Origin: Planctomycetota bacterium
GTDB lineage: Bacteria; Planctomycetota; UBA1135; UBA2386
Length of the DNA stretch: 41,909 bases
Direction of reading: 5' to 3'
Assembly: GCA_020848735.1 (NCBI GenBank)
Contig: JADLHO010000205.1
Coordinates: forward strand, 1 to 41,909
This document shows positions 33,689 through 41,909 of this stretch, in pieces. Within the stretch, counting starts at the first letter, position 1, and each line of letters opens with the position of its first letter. The position numbers were made by a program, and so were the translations under genes. The notes beneath the pieces were generated by a model. The model saw only the letters and a list, made by a program, of their open reading frames with translations, did not search any database and was not told the origin of the DNA.

Positions 33689-34849
33689 TCACCGGCACCC
33701 GTCGCGATCGCTCTGGGCGACCCGGCGATACAGCTCGAGGTATCGCTCGAAGATGAGCTCGGCGCGGTACTCGGACACCGCCCGCTCGCGGGCGGCCGTG
33801 CTGGCCGCGCGGTGCAGCTCGCCGTCATCGAGCAGCTCGAGTGCCGCGCGCGCCATCGCCGGCTGGTCGCCGAGCGGCACGAGGCGACCGGTGCCCGCGA
33901 AGACCTCGGGCACCCCGCCGACCCGCGTGCTGACACAGGGCACGCCGCAGCTCATCGCTTCGAGCATCGAGAGTCCGAAGCTCTCGGTCTCCGAGGTCGA
34001 GAGGAAGAGGTCGGCGTCGGCGAGCAGCTCCGCGAGCTCCCGCTGGTTCTTCACGCCGGGCGCGTCGACCCGGTCCGCGACGCCGAGATCGGCGGCGATC
34101 GCGAGCGCGTGTTCGCGGTCGGGACCGTCGCCGAGCAGATAGAGCCGCGCGGGCAGCTCCGCCGCGATCAGCGCGAAGGCCCGCACCGTGTCGCCGACGC
34201 GCTTCACCGGACGGAAGTTGCTCGCGTGCACGATCCGGCGCTCACGGTCGCCGCGCGACCAGTAGCGGCCTTCGACACCCGGCTTGAACATCGCGGTGTC
34301 GACGAAGTTCGGGACGACCTCGATCGGCTTGCGCGAACCGAAGGCGATCACCGTCTCGTCGGCGAGGTAACGGCTCACCGCGGTCACCGCCGTCGATTCC
34401 TCGAGCGCGAAGCGCGTCGGCCGCGCGTAGGCCCGATCCGCACCGACCACGGTGATGTCGGTGCCGTGCAGGGTGGTGAGGAAGCGCAGGTCGGGCGTCC
34501 CCATCGCGCGCGCGAGCCATGCGCTCACCGCGTGCGGGATCGCGTAGTGGACGTGCCAGACGTCGATCCCCGCCTCCTCGTGCACCTCCGCCATCCGCGT
34601 CGCGAGCGCGAGGTCGTAGGGTGGATAGCGGAAGAGCGGATACGCGGAGACCTGCACCTCGTGGTACCGAAGGCCGGGCACCGCCTCCTGGAGCCGCGCC
34701 GGCCGGCCGTAACTGAGCAGATGGACGTCGTGGCCTGCGCGCGCCGCCCGGATCGCGATCTCGGTCGCGACGACGCCGCTGCCACCGACCGTGGGGTAAC
34801 AGACGATGCCGATGCGCAGGGGACCGGCCGAGCTCGGAGAGGGAGACAC
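33689..34849 (-). CDS. bshA: N-acetyl-alpha-D-glucosaminyl L-malate synthase BshA
   Basis: A glycosyltransferase family 4 enzyme, 386 residues from the GTG at 34847-34849 (another GTG at 34873 would add eight residues). RIGIVCYPTVGGSGVVATEIAI, HVHYAIPHA, TTLHGTDITVVGADRAYAR and VPNFVDTAMFKP are specific to BshA, not only to GT4. It joins UDP-GlcNAc and L-malate in the first step of bacillithiol biosynthesis. It is followed by a cysteine desulfurase after 4 nt; bshB1 and bshC lie 5 kb away in another operon. It is divergent from the large secreted protein gene at 35045. Confidence 0.88.
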   Translation of the reverse strand: MSPSPSSAGPLRIGIVCYPTVGGSGVVATEIAIRAARAGHDVHLLSYGRPARLQEAVPGLRYHEVQVSAYPLFRYPPYDLALATRMAEVHEEAGIDVWHVHYAIPHAVSAWLARAMGTPDLRFLTTLHGTDITVVGADRAYARPTRFALEESTAVTAVSRYLADETVIAFGSRKPIEVVPNFVDTAMFKPGVEGRYWSRGDRERRIVHASNFRPVKRVGDTVRAFALIAAELPARLYLLGDGPDREHALAIAADLGVADRVDAPGVKNQRELAELLADADLFLSTSETESFGLSMLEAMSCGVPCVSTRVGGVPEVFAGTGRLVPLGDQPAMARAALELLDDGELHRAASTAARERAVSEYRAELIFERYLELYRRVAQSDRDGCR

Positions 34850-35044
34850 GCGGCGCAGGATACGACACGGCACCCATCGGGTTCAGCCGACGTCTCAGTG
34901 CCTCGGCGGTCGCCGCCTCCCGTCGCATTCCGATGCAGCGCGAGATCGGATCAGGACCCGCCGCTTCGCCGTCGACGGCGCGCGATACCATCCTGCGCCG
35001 CCTCCCCTCCCGCTCTCACGCTGGTCCGTTCCCTCTCCGCCACG

Positions 35045-36682
35045 ATGCGAATCCACCTCCGCGGCCGTCTTGCCGCCCCGGCCATCGCCGCAGTCCTCGG
35101 CCTCCTCTCGCTCGCGAACGCCCAAGGCAACCTCCGTCCCGGCACCGATGTGTCGCTGAGCAACCTCGGCGGCATCGGTTCGCCCTCCGGTTCGCGCAAC
35201 GGCACGTTCCCGAACGGGACGCAGTCCTGGGGCGTGTCGACGACCTCCTGCAACGTCGGCGCGATCAACGTGCCCTGGCTCTCGCGGATGAACGTCGATC
35301 ATCCCTCCATCGCGATGTTCATGTATCGCGAGTACCAGGGCCGCTTCGAGCAGATCTCGAAGTTCATGGGCGTGAAGCACGGCTTCACGTCCACCAACTC
35401 CGGCGGCTGCACGCCCTCGTGCCCGGGTGGAGCGGGGAGCTCGCTCGTGCTCGGCTGCTCGGACACCTACGGCGCGAGCCTCAACTACAGCCATGACTGG
35501 ATTGCGCCGCCGAGCGAGATCGATCCCTGGTCGGGCATCTGGGCCTCGCGCGGTTCCCACTTCGATCGGGGCTACCCGCCGGTCAGCGGCGCGGCGGCGA
35601 GCGACAACCAGCTCAGCAGCATCAACTTCCCGGCGGGCAACCAGGGCTACCGGAACATCGTCTACGACACGCAGCTCAACGTGACGGGCGCGACCTTCTG
35701 GGTCTCGGGCTACTACAACGTCATCGGCGAGCCCGACCTGAACCGCGAGAACAACTTCGCGACGCGCACCTTCACGCGCACCTGGGGCGGCTCGAGCTGG
35801 TCGTTCAGCGTGTCCGGCACCCAGCACCCCACTCCCGCGATCTACCGTTGGACGGGCGCGACGGTGAACTCGGCGAGCAACGGCAACGACGATGGCCGCT
35901 TCTACGTCGCCGTGAAGGTCACCGGCCCCACGGCCGGCCTGTACCACTACGAGTACGCGGTCTTCAACCGCGACAACGCCCGGCAGGGCGCGTCCGTCCG
36001 CATCCCGGTCTGCGACGGCGCCACGGTCACGAACCTGTTCTTCCGCGACACGGACGACAACGCGGGGAACCAGTGGTCGATGACGCGCACCGCAGGCGAG
36101 ATCGTGTTCACGGCTCCGGCCGCGAACGCGAACAACCTCACCTGGGGCAACCTCTTCAACTTCGCATTCGACAGCGACGCGGCGCCTGCGCTCGCGAACG
36201 TGAACGTCGACGAGGCCCTCGCCGGTGCGGGCGCGGCCGCGGTGGCGGTGCAGTCGAGCTGCCCGATGGACCTGCGCAACGTCTACCTCGGCGTCGGCTG
36301 CGGCACGCCTTCGGCCCCGACGCTCACGGCCAACGGCCCCGCGTCGCTGGGCAACGCGGCGTTCTCGATCAGCGCCAACAACGTGGCGGTCGGTTCGACC
36401 AACTACTTCATCGTCAGCCTCGCCAGCACGTCGATCGACGTCGGCAACGGCTGCACGATCTACGTCGACCCGGCGGCGGTCTTCTTCGGTGACGGGGCGA
36501 CCGGCAACGCGAGCGGGATCGCCACGCTCGGCCTCCCGATCCCGAGCGACCCCGCGCTCGGTTCGGCGGTGCTCGTCGTGCAGGGCGTCGAGTTCCAGCT
36601 CCCGAGCGGTTCGTTCGGCAACCTGGACCTCACGAACGGCCTGAAGATCAAGCTCGGCACGGGCAACGCGGGCTGCAACTGA
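35045..36682 (+). CDS. Large secreted protein with C-terminal Cys module
   Basis: A 545-residue protein from the ATG at 35045. Signal peptide MRIHLRGRLAAPAIAAVLGL to LANA, cleaved before QG. The mature part has no enzyme motif I recognise: many aromatic and Asn residues, Cys pairs (GGCTPSCPGG), and a beta-rich appearance (YRNIVYDTQLNVTGATFWVS). The last about 110 residues (GNGCTIYVDPAAV, LGLPIPSDPALG, VLVVQGVEFQL, GLKIKLGTG) form the module that also ends the protein at 12334 (GAPGCNLYV, ALAMPNTPSLVGG, FFVQAAVVD). It probably anchors or sorts surface proteins. It is divergent from bshA. Confidence 0.8.
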   Translation: MRIHLRGRLAAPAIAAVLGLLSLANAQGNLRPGTDVSLSNLGGIGSPSGSRNGTFPNGTQSWGVSTTSCNVGAINVPWLSRMNVDHPSIAMFMYREYQGRFEQISKFMGVKHGFTSTNSGGCTPSCPGGAGSSLVLGCSDTYGASLNYSHDWIAPPSEIDPWSGIWASRGSHFDRGYPPVSGAAASDNQLSSINFPAGNQGYRNIVYDTQLNVTGATFWVSGYYNVIGEPDLNRENNFATRTFTRTWGGSSWSFSVSGTQHPTPAIYRWTGATVNSASNGNDDGRFYVAVKVTGPTAGLYHYEYAVFNRDNARQGASVRIPVCDGATVTNLFFRDTDDNAGNQWSMTRTAGEIVFTAPAANANNLTWGNLFNFAFDSDAAPALANVNVDEALAGAGAAAVAVQSSCPMDLRNVYLGVGCGTPSAPTLTANGPASLGNAAFSISANNVAVGSTNYFIVSLASTSIDVGNGCTIYVDPAAVFFGDGATGNASGIATLGLPIPSDPALGSAVLVVQGVEFQLPSGSFGNLDLTNGLKIKLGTGNAGCN

Positions 36683-36733
36683 TCGACGTCGCCGGAGACT
36701 GTGCGCTCGGCGCGCGGACCTCGCGGGTCGCAG

Positions 36734-37363
36734 TCAGCGGACGCCGACGCCGAGCTTGAGTCGCAGCTCGACCTGGACCTCGTCGCCGGGGTCCAGGACG
36801 AAGCGACCGCCGAGTTCCTCGATGAAGTCGCCGAGCGAGCGGCAGCGCAGGACGAACTCGTCGACCCAGTCCGGCCTGCCCCAGGGGCCGGCCGGAGCGA
36901 CGCGGAGGCTCAGCACGGCCTCGTCGCCGTCGCGCATCGTGCGCAACGCGAGTTCATCGCCCGGCGCCAGGTAGCGGATCACGAGGGTCATCATCCGCGT
37001 GACGACCGAGCTCAAGGCCTCCGCGGGCATCGCGGGGTGCGGCAGCGTGTCGTCCCAGGAGACGTGGAGCACGAGCGGCTTCTCGATGGCGAGCAGCAGT
37101 TCGTTGAGCGCTCGTGACGCGACGCGCGTCAGGTCGACCGGCGCGACCTTCGAGAGGCGGTCGATCGCCCGGCGCAGGTCCCCGATCGTGTTCTCGAGCC
37201 GGTGGACGTTGCCGTCGAAGCTCGCATCGACCTCGTCCCCCGGGTGCTCGCCTGCGGCGCCGACGATCGAGTCGAGGTCGCGCTCGATCCCCGCGAGATC
37301 GCGCCTGAGTCGCCCCTCGAGGGCTTCCAGGCTCAGCAGCTCGTCGTCGTCGGGCGGCTTCAC
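36734..37363 (-). CDS. Degenerate histidine-kinase-like protein
   Basis: A 209-residue protein from a GTG at 37361-37363. Residues about 1-75 are a helical, Arg/Glu-rich segment like a dimerisation helix pair. Residues about 105-205 resemble an HATPase_c core (ALSSVVTRMMTLVIRYLAPGD, then strands, then FIEELGGRFVLDPGDEVQVE), but the N-box Asn and the glycine-rich G boxes are absent, so ATP binding is not expected. It follows parA by 42 nt on the same strand and may be a partner or regulator of it. No phospho-acceptor His is clear. Confidence 0.5.
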   Translation of the reverse strand: MKPPDDDELLSLEALEGRLRRDLAGIERDLDSIVGAAGEHPGDEVDASFDGNVHRLENTIGDLRRAIDRLSKVAPVDLTRVASRALNELLLAIEKPLVLHVSWDDTLPHPAMPAEALSSVVTRMMTLVIRYLAPGDELALRTMRDGDEAVLSLRVAPAGPWGRPDWVDEFVLRCRSLGDFIEELGGRFVLDPGDEVQVELRLKLGVGVR

Positions 37364-37405
37364 TCTGCGTCGCTTCGGCGCCGCGAGGCGCCGGACGCGA
37401 GTGCC

Positions 37406-38359
37406 TCAGGCTTCGCCCGCTGCCGTCGCGGGTTCCCCGCCGGCTTCCGCGGTGGGCCCGCTGCCGGCGGACGGACCCGTCTCGCGGGCCTTGGCGCTCT
37501 CGCGGGCCTCTTCCCGGGCAGCCGCGACGGCGGCCGCAGCGGCAGCGGAGGCGGCATCGCGCGCCTCTTCGAGTCGCTCCGGCGCGACCTGCTCCCCGTG
37601 ACGGACGAGGAATTCACAGGCGAAGTCCCAGTAGTCCGATGCCCCGTTGCTGTCCGGTGCATGGTCGAAGATGGTCGCGCCGAAGCTCGGCGCCTCCGCG
37701 AGCTTCACGTTGCTGCGGATGAACGCGCGCGCGAGTCGATCGCCGAAGTAGGTCCCGATGTTGTCGAGCACCTCGCCCGTGAGGCGCGTGCGCAGGTCGA
37801 CCATGCAGGGCAACACGCAGCCGATCTCGATCGCCGGGTTGAGGCGGCGTTTCACGAGCTGGATCACCTCGGTCAGCTTCGCCATGCCCTGGAGCGAGAA
37901 GTACTCCGTCTGCATCGGGATGAGCACTTCGCCGGCGGCGCAGAGCGCGTTCGCGGAGAGCACGCCGAGCGAGGGCGGGCAGTCGATCAGCACGTAGTCG
38001 AAGCGCGGCTCCGCGCGATAGCTCTCGAAGGCCTCGCGGAGGATGGTCTCGCGGCCGATGCGGTTCGCGAGCACCTGCTCGACACCCCCCAGCGAGGTGT
38101 CGGCGGCGACCACCCAGAGCCCCTTCGTCCCGGTCGGCCGGATCAACTCGGCAAGTGGCCGGTCCTCGACGAGCAGTTGGGTCATCGTCGCCTCCTCGAG
38201 CTCGGGCCGGCGATCGAGATGCAGGCTGAGGTTCGCCTGCGGATCGAGGTCGAGGAGCAGGACCTGCTTGCCGAGCCTCGCGAGGGCCGCGCCGAGGTTG
38301 ACGGTGGTCGTCGTCTTGCCGACTCCGCCCTTCTGGTTGATCACGGCGATGATGTGCAA
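37406..38359 (-). CDS. ParA/Soj-family ATPase with an Ala-rich tail
   Basis: A 317-residue deviant-Walker ATPase. The start is TTG 38357-38359 (MHIIAVINQKGGVGKTTT), with GAGG just upstream; the frame is open further up but Arg-rich and unlike ParA. Walker A KGGVGKTTT, Walker A' DLDPQANLS and Walker B DYVLIDCPPS are complete. ParA proteins move DNA or cargo in cells together with ParB or a cargo protein. No ParB is in the window. The last about 50 residues are Ala/Glu/Arg-rich and low in complexity, an unusual addition. The following gene is a degenerate kinase-like protein. Confidence 0.86.
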   Translation of the reverse strand: MHIIAVINQKGGVGKTTTTVNLGAALARLGKQVLLLDLDPQANLSLHLDRRPELEEATMTQLLVEDRPLAELIRPTGTKGLWVVAADTSLGGVEQVLANRIGRETILREAFESYRAEPRFDYVLIDCPPSLGVLSANALCAAGEVLIPMQTEYFSLQGMAKLTEVIQLVKRRLNPAIEIGCVLPCMVDLRTRLTGEVLDNIGTYFGDRLARAFIRSNVKLAEAPSFGATIFDHAPDSNGASDYWDFACEFLVRHGEQVAPERLEEARDAASAAAAAAVAAAREEARESAKARETGPSAGSGPTAEAGGEPATAAGEA

Positions 38360-38494
38360 GACGGCCTCACTCGCTCTCGGACGGACCTTGCCGCGCGAGC
38401 GGACATCACCGCGCCGGCGCGGCCGAATGTAGCCCCGCGATCGCGTCGATCCACGGTGGCGAACGGCGCGAGCGGAGTGCACGATCCGCGCCCC

Positions 38495-38857
38495 ATGCAA
38501 GCGAACCCAGAGCTCCCCAGCGGGACGACCCTGCTCGCCGAAGGTGGCATCCAGGCGCTCGGCGAGATGTGCAAGATCTTGCGCTCGGCCGGCATCCAGG
38601 CGGCGCTCGTCGATCCGCCGAAGCACTGCAACACCGGCTGCAGTCCGAAGGCCTGGCTCGCGGTCGCCGACCAGCAGGTCGCCGATGCCGTCCGCGTGCT
38701 GAAGGAACACGAGGAGCGGGATCTGGACGAGATCGCCCGCGCGGCCGCCAAGCCCGTGGACTTCGACGCGCCGGAGGCCGAGTGCCCCGCCTGCGGCACA
38801 CGCTTCCAGACCTCGGCGTCCCGCTGTCCGGACTGCGGCCTGAACTTCGGCGGCTGA
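38495..38857 (+). CDS. DUF2007-like protein with C-terminal zinc ribbon
   Basis: A 120-residue protein from the ATG at 38495. Residues about 15-70 (MCKILRSAGIQAALV through VAVADQQVADAVRVLKEH-like helix) fit the DUF2007 pattern, a small signal-transduction-type domain. The C-terminus has CPACGTRF and CPDCGLNFGG, two CxxC pairs of a zinc ribbon, with 11 residues between. The zinc ribbon suggests nucleic-acid or protein binding. No function is known. It is divergent from parA and converges with bshB1. Confidence 0.65.
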   Translation: MQANPELPSGTTLLAEGGIQALGEMCKILRSAGIQAALVDPPKHCNTGCSPKAWLAVADQQVADAVRVLKEHEERDLDEIARAAAKPVDFDAPEAECPACGTRFQTSASRCPDCGLNFGG

Positions 38858-38882
38858 CTCGCCTCCTCCGCCTCGTGGGCTC

Positions 38883-39599
38883 TCAGGCGCCGCGCAGGAG
38901 CAGCGCGATCGCGTCCAGCGCGAAGGGGCCTTCCACCGAGAAGGGCTCCGCCGCCGTGACCCCGCAGAGCGAGCCGAAGTAGCGATCGCGTGCGTCCGCC
39001 CGCTCGAGCGGGTCGAGCCGCCTCAGGTAGTGCGCGCGTTCCTCGGCCGTCCGACCGAACTGCGAGCCGAAGCAGCGGATGGCCTCGTGCTTCTTCTCGA
39101 CGTGGCTCGACACGTCGATGCAGAACGACGGCGGCGCGAAGTCGTTGCCGAAGTAGTTCACCAGCGCGCGGGGGCGATAGGCAGCGCCGAGCGCCGGGCG
39201 GACCCTGGCCAGGCCCGCGTGGAAGAAGGCGCGCCGGGCGAGCCCGGCGACCGCGACGTGGTCGGGATGGGCATCGACGGCGAGCGGCGCCAGCAGCAAG
39301 GTCGGTCGCGTGCGGCGCACGATCTCGATGAGGCGCGCGGTCGAGGCGTCGTCCGCCACGACACCGCTGTCGGGCAGGCCGAGGTTCTCGCGCAACGTGA
39401 GGCCGAGGACCGCGCTCGCGGCCGCCGCCTCCATCGAACGCGTCGCGGCGTCGCCGCGGGTCGCGGCCTCACCGTGGGTGGCGTCGACCACTCCCACCTG
39501 GACACCGACCGCGATCAGCCGGGCGATGGTTCCGCCGCAGCCGATCTCCGCGTCGTCGGGATGGGCCGCGACCACGAGCACGTCGAGATGATTCGTCAC
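38883..39599 (-). CDS. bshB1: Bacillithiol biosynthesis deacetylase BshB1
   Basis: A 238-residue LmbE/PIG-L family Zn deacetylase. The metal motif AHPDDAE has His13, Asp15 and Asp16, and HPDH at 111-114 supplies the other His. It deacetylates GlcNAc-malate to GlcN-malate, the second step of bacillithiol synthesis. It overlaps bshC by 4 nt (ATGA at 39596-39599), and both follow pyrF in one operon. The length equals known BshB1. Mycothiol-type MshB is an alternative by fold, but the neighbour bshC decides in favour of bacillithiol. Confidence 0.9.
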   Translation of the reverse strand: MTNHLDVLVVAAHPDDAEIGCGGTIARLIAVGVQVGVVDATHGEAATRGDAATRSMEAAAASAVLGLTLRENLGLPDSGVVADDASTARLIEIVRRTRPTLLLAPLAVDAHPDHVAVAGLARRAFFHAGLARVRPALGAAYRPRALVNYFGNDFAPPSFCIDVSSHVEKKHEAIRCFGSQFGRTAEERAHYLRRLDPLERADARDRYFGSLCGVTAAEPFSVEGPFALDAIALLLRGA

Positions 39600-41152
39600 A
39601 GTTCGAGGACTCCGTGTTGCACGCCGAAGGGGTCAGCCGCGTCGATGATGGCCTTGCCGATGCCGAAGCCATGCGTGACGAGGAACGGCAGGATCGGCAG
39701 GACGCGCTCCTGCGGGCGACCGCGCGGCCGCAGATTCGCGCAGAGCCGCCGGATCTGACGCAGTCCGGTGCCCTGGCGGTTCTGCCGCGAGTTCCGGAGC
39801 TTGTTGAGCAGGCGGTCGACCTCGTCGACCACCTTCAGCCGCGCGCGCTCGAGTGGACCGACCATCGCCGCATCCCCTTCGCGCAGGTCGGCATCGGCCG
39901 CGTCGCAGCGCGCGCGGACCTCGGCGAGGAGGGCCTCGAGCTCACGTTCCGCGACGCTCGCCGACTCGTCCCCGAGGGTGGCGGCGAGCGCATCGGGGCC
40001 AGCCGCCAGATCGGGCAGGTCCCAACCGAAACGGTCCAGATGCTTGCGCAGCGAGGGCTCCAGCAGCGTCAGCGAGGCGCGCGGCACGAGCACCGTCCGC
40101 GGCACGCCGAGCAGCTTGTAGAGCCCGGCGACGACGGCCAGGTATTGGAGTTCGCCCGGGCCGACGACGAAGGCGATCGACGGCAGCACCGCGTCCTGCC
40201 AGAGCGGGCGCAGGAGGACGCCGGGACTGAGCTTGGACGCGTCGTCGAAGCCCTCGTCGTCCGCGAGCGCCACGCGCGGCTGGCCCGGCGCGACGTGGAA
40301 CATCAGCGGCGTGCCCGGGTCGAGCGTCGGCTCGAAGCCGAGGTCGGAGAGGTGATCCGAGATCGCGCGCATCTTGCCGCGGATCGCGTTGTGCTGCGCC
40401 CGCCAGCGCGGCAGCACGTCGAAGGCCGAGCGCGGCAGGTCGCGCGGTTCGATCACCACGAGCCCGTCGTCGCCGAAGAGCGCGAAGAGCAGGCGGGCGA
40501 AACCGTCGCCGAAGGTCTCGTCCTGGTGCTGCGGAGCGAAGACCTTCAGGACCTGCTCGCGGAACTCCGTGCGCGGCAGGAGGTCGTCGGCCGCCGCGAG
40601 GGTGCGCTCGAGCGCGCGCCCGATCGCGAGGTTGCGCAGCGATTCGCCGTTGTGCGTGACGTCGACGCGGAACCGCTGCAGGTCCTGGTTCGGGTTCACC
40701 AGGAACGCGCGGTTCGCCTCGTCGAGATCGTGGTCGTCGCTGTGGTTCCAGAACACCGGGACCACCCGCGGGCCGTCCGGCAACGCGGCGATCGCCCGTG
40801 CGAGGCGGATCGCGGTCGCCGCCTTGTGGATCGAGTAGAGCGGGCCACCGAAGAGGCCGGGCTGCTGGCCGGTGACGATCGCGAGCGCCTCCCCCCGGCC
40901 GATCGCGCGCGCGTTCTCGATGCTCGCCGCGGAGCCACCGTGCCGGACCGCGTAGGCCTCCATCGCGGCGCCGAGCTCCGACGCGGAGACGAGGCGTCGG
41001 GCGTCGAGGGGCGCATGGCGGAACAACTCGCGCGCGTCGTGAGCGCGAGGTCCGAGCACATCCTTGATCTCGGGATCGTCCTCGAGGTAGCGAAGGTGCA
41101 CCTCGGAGGTGCCGAGCGCGCGGAAGGAGACGTGGCGGAGCTTCTCGTTCAC
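39596..41152 (-). CDS. bshC: Bacillithiol biosynthesis cysteine-adding enzyme BshC
   Basis: A 518-residue protein, the normal BshC length, from the GTG at 41150-41152 (VNEKLRHVSFRALGTSEVHL). BshC features: VTGQQPGLFGGPLYSIHKAA near residue 90, PVFWNHSDDHDLDE around 125-138, and C-terminal helices. It condenses L-cysteine with GlcN-malate to give bacillithiol. The start overlaps the pyrF stop by four bases (GTGA), and its stop overlaps bshB1. An open frame further up is out of the BshC reading and lies inside pyrF. Confidence 0.92.
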   Translation of the reverse strand: MNEKLRHVSFRALGTSEVHLRYLEDDPEIKDVLGPRAHDARELFRHAPLDARRLVSASELGAAMEAYAVRHGGSAASIENARAIGRGEALAIVTGQQPGLFGGPLYSIHKAATAIRLARAIAALPDGPRVVPVFWNHSDDHDLDEANRAFLVNPNQDLQRFRVDVTHNGESLRNLAIGRALERTLAAADDLLPRTEFREQVLKVFAPQHQDETFGDGFARLLFALFGDDGLVVIEPRDLPRSAFDVLPRWRAQHNAIRGKMRAISDHLSDLGFEPTLDPGTPLMFHVAPGQPRVALADDEGFDDASKLSPGVLLRPLWQDAVLPSIAFVVGPGELQYLAVVAGLYKLLGVPRTVLVPRASLTLLEPSLRKHLDRFGWDLPDLAAGPDALAATLGDESASVAERELEALLAEVRARCDAADADLREGDAAMVGPLERARLKVVDEVDRLLNKLRNSRQNRQGTGLRQIRRLCANLRPRGRPQERVLPILPFLVTHGFGIGKAIIDAADPFGVQHGVLEL

Positions 41153-41909
41153 GAAGGACGTCTCGAGTCGGAGAGGACGAGCCGGAGCGACGCCGCGAAG
41201 GCCACCAGCGCAGCCTCCACGCGGTCGAGCAAGTCCGGGTCGTCGGGTGCGAAACACTGCTGGATGCCGCGGCTCGGGGTGACCAGCGCGCCGATACCAT
41301 GGCCATCGAAGGCCGGCGCCTGATCCTCGACCTTGCCGCCCTGGGCGCCGACTCCTGGCAGGAGGAGCCAGGCCCGCGGCATGAGGGCACGCAGGCGTGC
41401 GAGCTCGTTCGGCCAGGTCGCGCCGACCACCGCCCCGACGGGCGTATAGCCGTGCCGGTCGGCGAGACCCTCTCCCCAGCGGTGGATCGCGACCGCGACC
41501 GTCTCGGCGAGGGTGCGGCCCGCGGCGCCGGCGAGCTCCAGGTCCTGGAACTCGCGTGCTCCCGGGTTGCTGGTGCGCGCCAGCACGAAGACGCCCCGGC
41601 CCTCGCTGCGGCAGCGCCGCAGGAACGGTTCGATGGCGTCGGCGCCGAGGTAGGGGTGCAGGGTGACCGCGTCGGCGACGTCGAGGTGAAAGCGTGCGTA
41701 GGCCTCGGCCGTCGAGCCCACGTCGCCCCGTTTCACGTCGCCGATGACGAGGAGCCCTGCCCTGCGCGCGAGGCGACAGACCTCCTCGTAGGCGCCGAAG
41801 CCCGGACCGCCGAAGCACTCGAAGAAGGCCACGTTCGGCTTGAGCACGGGCGCGTGGCGCGCGATGCGCGGCATGACCTCGCGCGCGAACGCGACGATGC
41901 GCGCGGCCG
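41149..41909 (-). CDS. pyrF: Orotidine 5'-phosphate decarboxylase (partial at 5' end)
   Basis: The gene runs off the right edge of the window; the visible part is 253 codons. The frame is open to the end, giving RIVAFAREVMPRIARHAPVL, so the ATG at 41872-41874 is internal. KPNVAFFECFGGPG, then GDVKRGDVGSTAEAYA with the catalytic Asp-Lys-Asp, and the GVGAQGG phosphate loop identify OMP decarboxylase, type 2 group. It decarboxylates OMP to UMP, the last step of pyrimidine synthesis. It leads an operon with bshC and bshB1, each joined by a 4-nt overlap, an unusual pairing. Confidence 0.9.
   Translation of the reverse strand, partial: AARIVAFAREVMPRIARHAPVLKPNVAFFECFGGPGFGAYEEVCRLARRAGLLVIGDVKRGDVGSTAEAYARFHLDVADAVTLHPYLGADAIEPFLRRCRSEGRGVFVLARTSNPGAREFQDLELAGAAGRTLAETVAVAIHRWGEGLADRHGYTPVGAVVGATWPNELARLRALMPRAWLLLPGVGAQGGKVEDQAPAFDGHGIGALVTPSRGIQQCFAPDDPDLLDRVEAALVAFAASLRLVLSDSRRPS

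Noticed and set aside
32066..35044. Open frame running from 32066 into the secreted protein gene
   Set aside because: It covers dnaA, the desulfurase and bshA on the other strand; only the part from the ATG at 35045, with a signal peptide, looks real.

Overview
This 41.9 kb window is a chromosomal segment from a high-GC, Gram-negative-type bacterium. Genes are dense, GTG and TTG starts are common, and there is no phage, insertion sequence, rRNA, tRNA or CRISPR that I can support. The best guess is Planctomycetota, in or near the Saltatorellus/Engelhardtia-like lineage. That rests on the secreted proteins with a shared Cys-containing C-terminal module, the GMC oxidoreductases, a UxaE-type epimerase and the style of GyrA; it is an inference from family resemblance. 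dnaA, gyrA and a parA-like gene within 30 kb suggest the origin side of the chromosome.

Layout. Positions 1-6160 (all minus strand) look accessory. A sigma-70-like protein precedes a 1206-residue STAND protein (CHAT-like peptidase, NACHT NTPase, C-terminal FGE/C-type-lectin fold), followed by overlapping hairpins, a VapBC45-like toxin-antitoxin pair and the start of a probable methyltransferase. The last about 36 residues of the STAND protein look like the variable region of a diversity-generating-retroelement target. From 6284 to 12217 there is housekeeping: a Nudix hydrolase, gyrA, a CinA N-domain protein, mutY and fabI. From 12334 to 21540 lie a secreted propeller-like protein with an amber codon at position 2, two convergent GMC oxidoreductases, an alkaline-phosphatase-superfamily protein, a sugar-acid dehydrogenase overlapping a tagaturonate epimerase (hexuronate catabolism), and a TPR lipoprotein. 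From 21631 to 30363 come a divergent cysteine-synthase-like protein with a MoxR ATPase, a small beta-carbonic-anhydrase-like protein, a glycosyltransferase, a candidate structured RNA ending in a strong terminator, a frataxin (CyaY), an RluA-type pseudouridine synthase, a prepilin-like protein, an NtrC-like regulator without the GAFTGA loop, Ogt and an outer-membrane-type lipoprotein.

The last part, 30382-41909, holds dnaA with a tandem-repeat-bearing linker, a cysteine desulfurase with bshA, a large secreted protein, a ParA ATPase with a degenerate histidine-kinase-like protein, a DUF2007-like zinc-ribbon protein, and pyrF-bshC-bshB1 with 4-nt overlaps. All three bacillithiol steps (bshA, bshB1, bshC) are therefore present in two nearby operons, one sharing a transcript with a cysteine-handling enzyme.

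The features most worth following are the sigma-like/CHAT-NACHT-FGE pair with its possible diversified C-terminus, the structured RNA near 25.4 kb, the amber codon in the secreted protein gene, the 16-bp repeats before the prepilin gene, and the repeat expansion inside dnaA.
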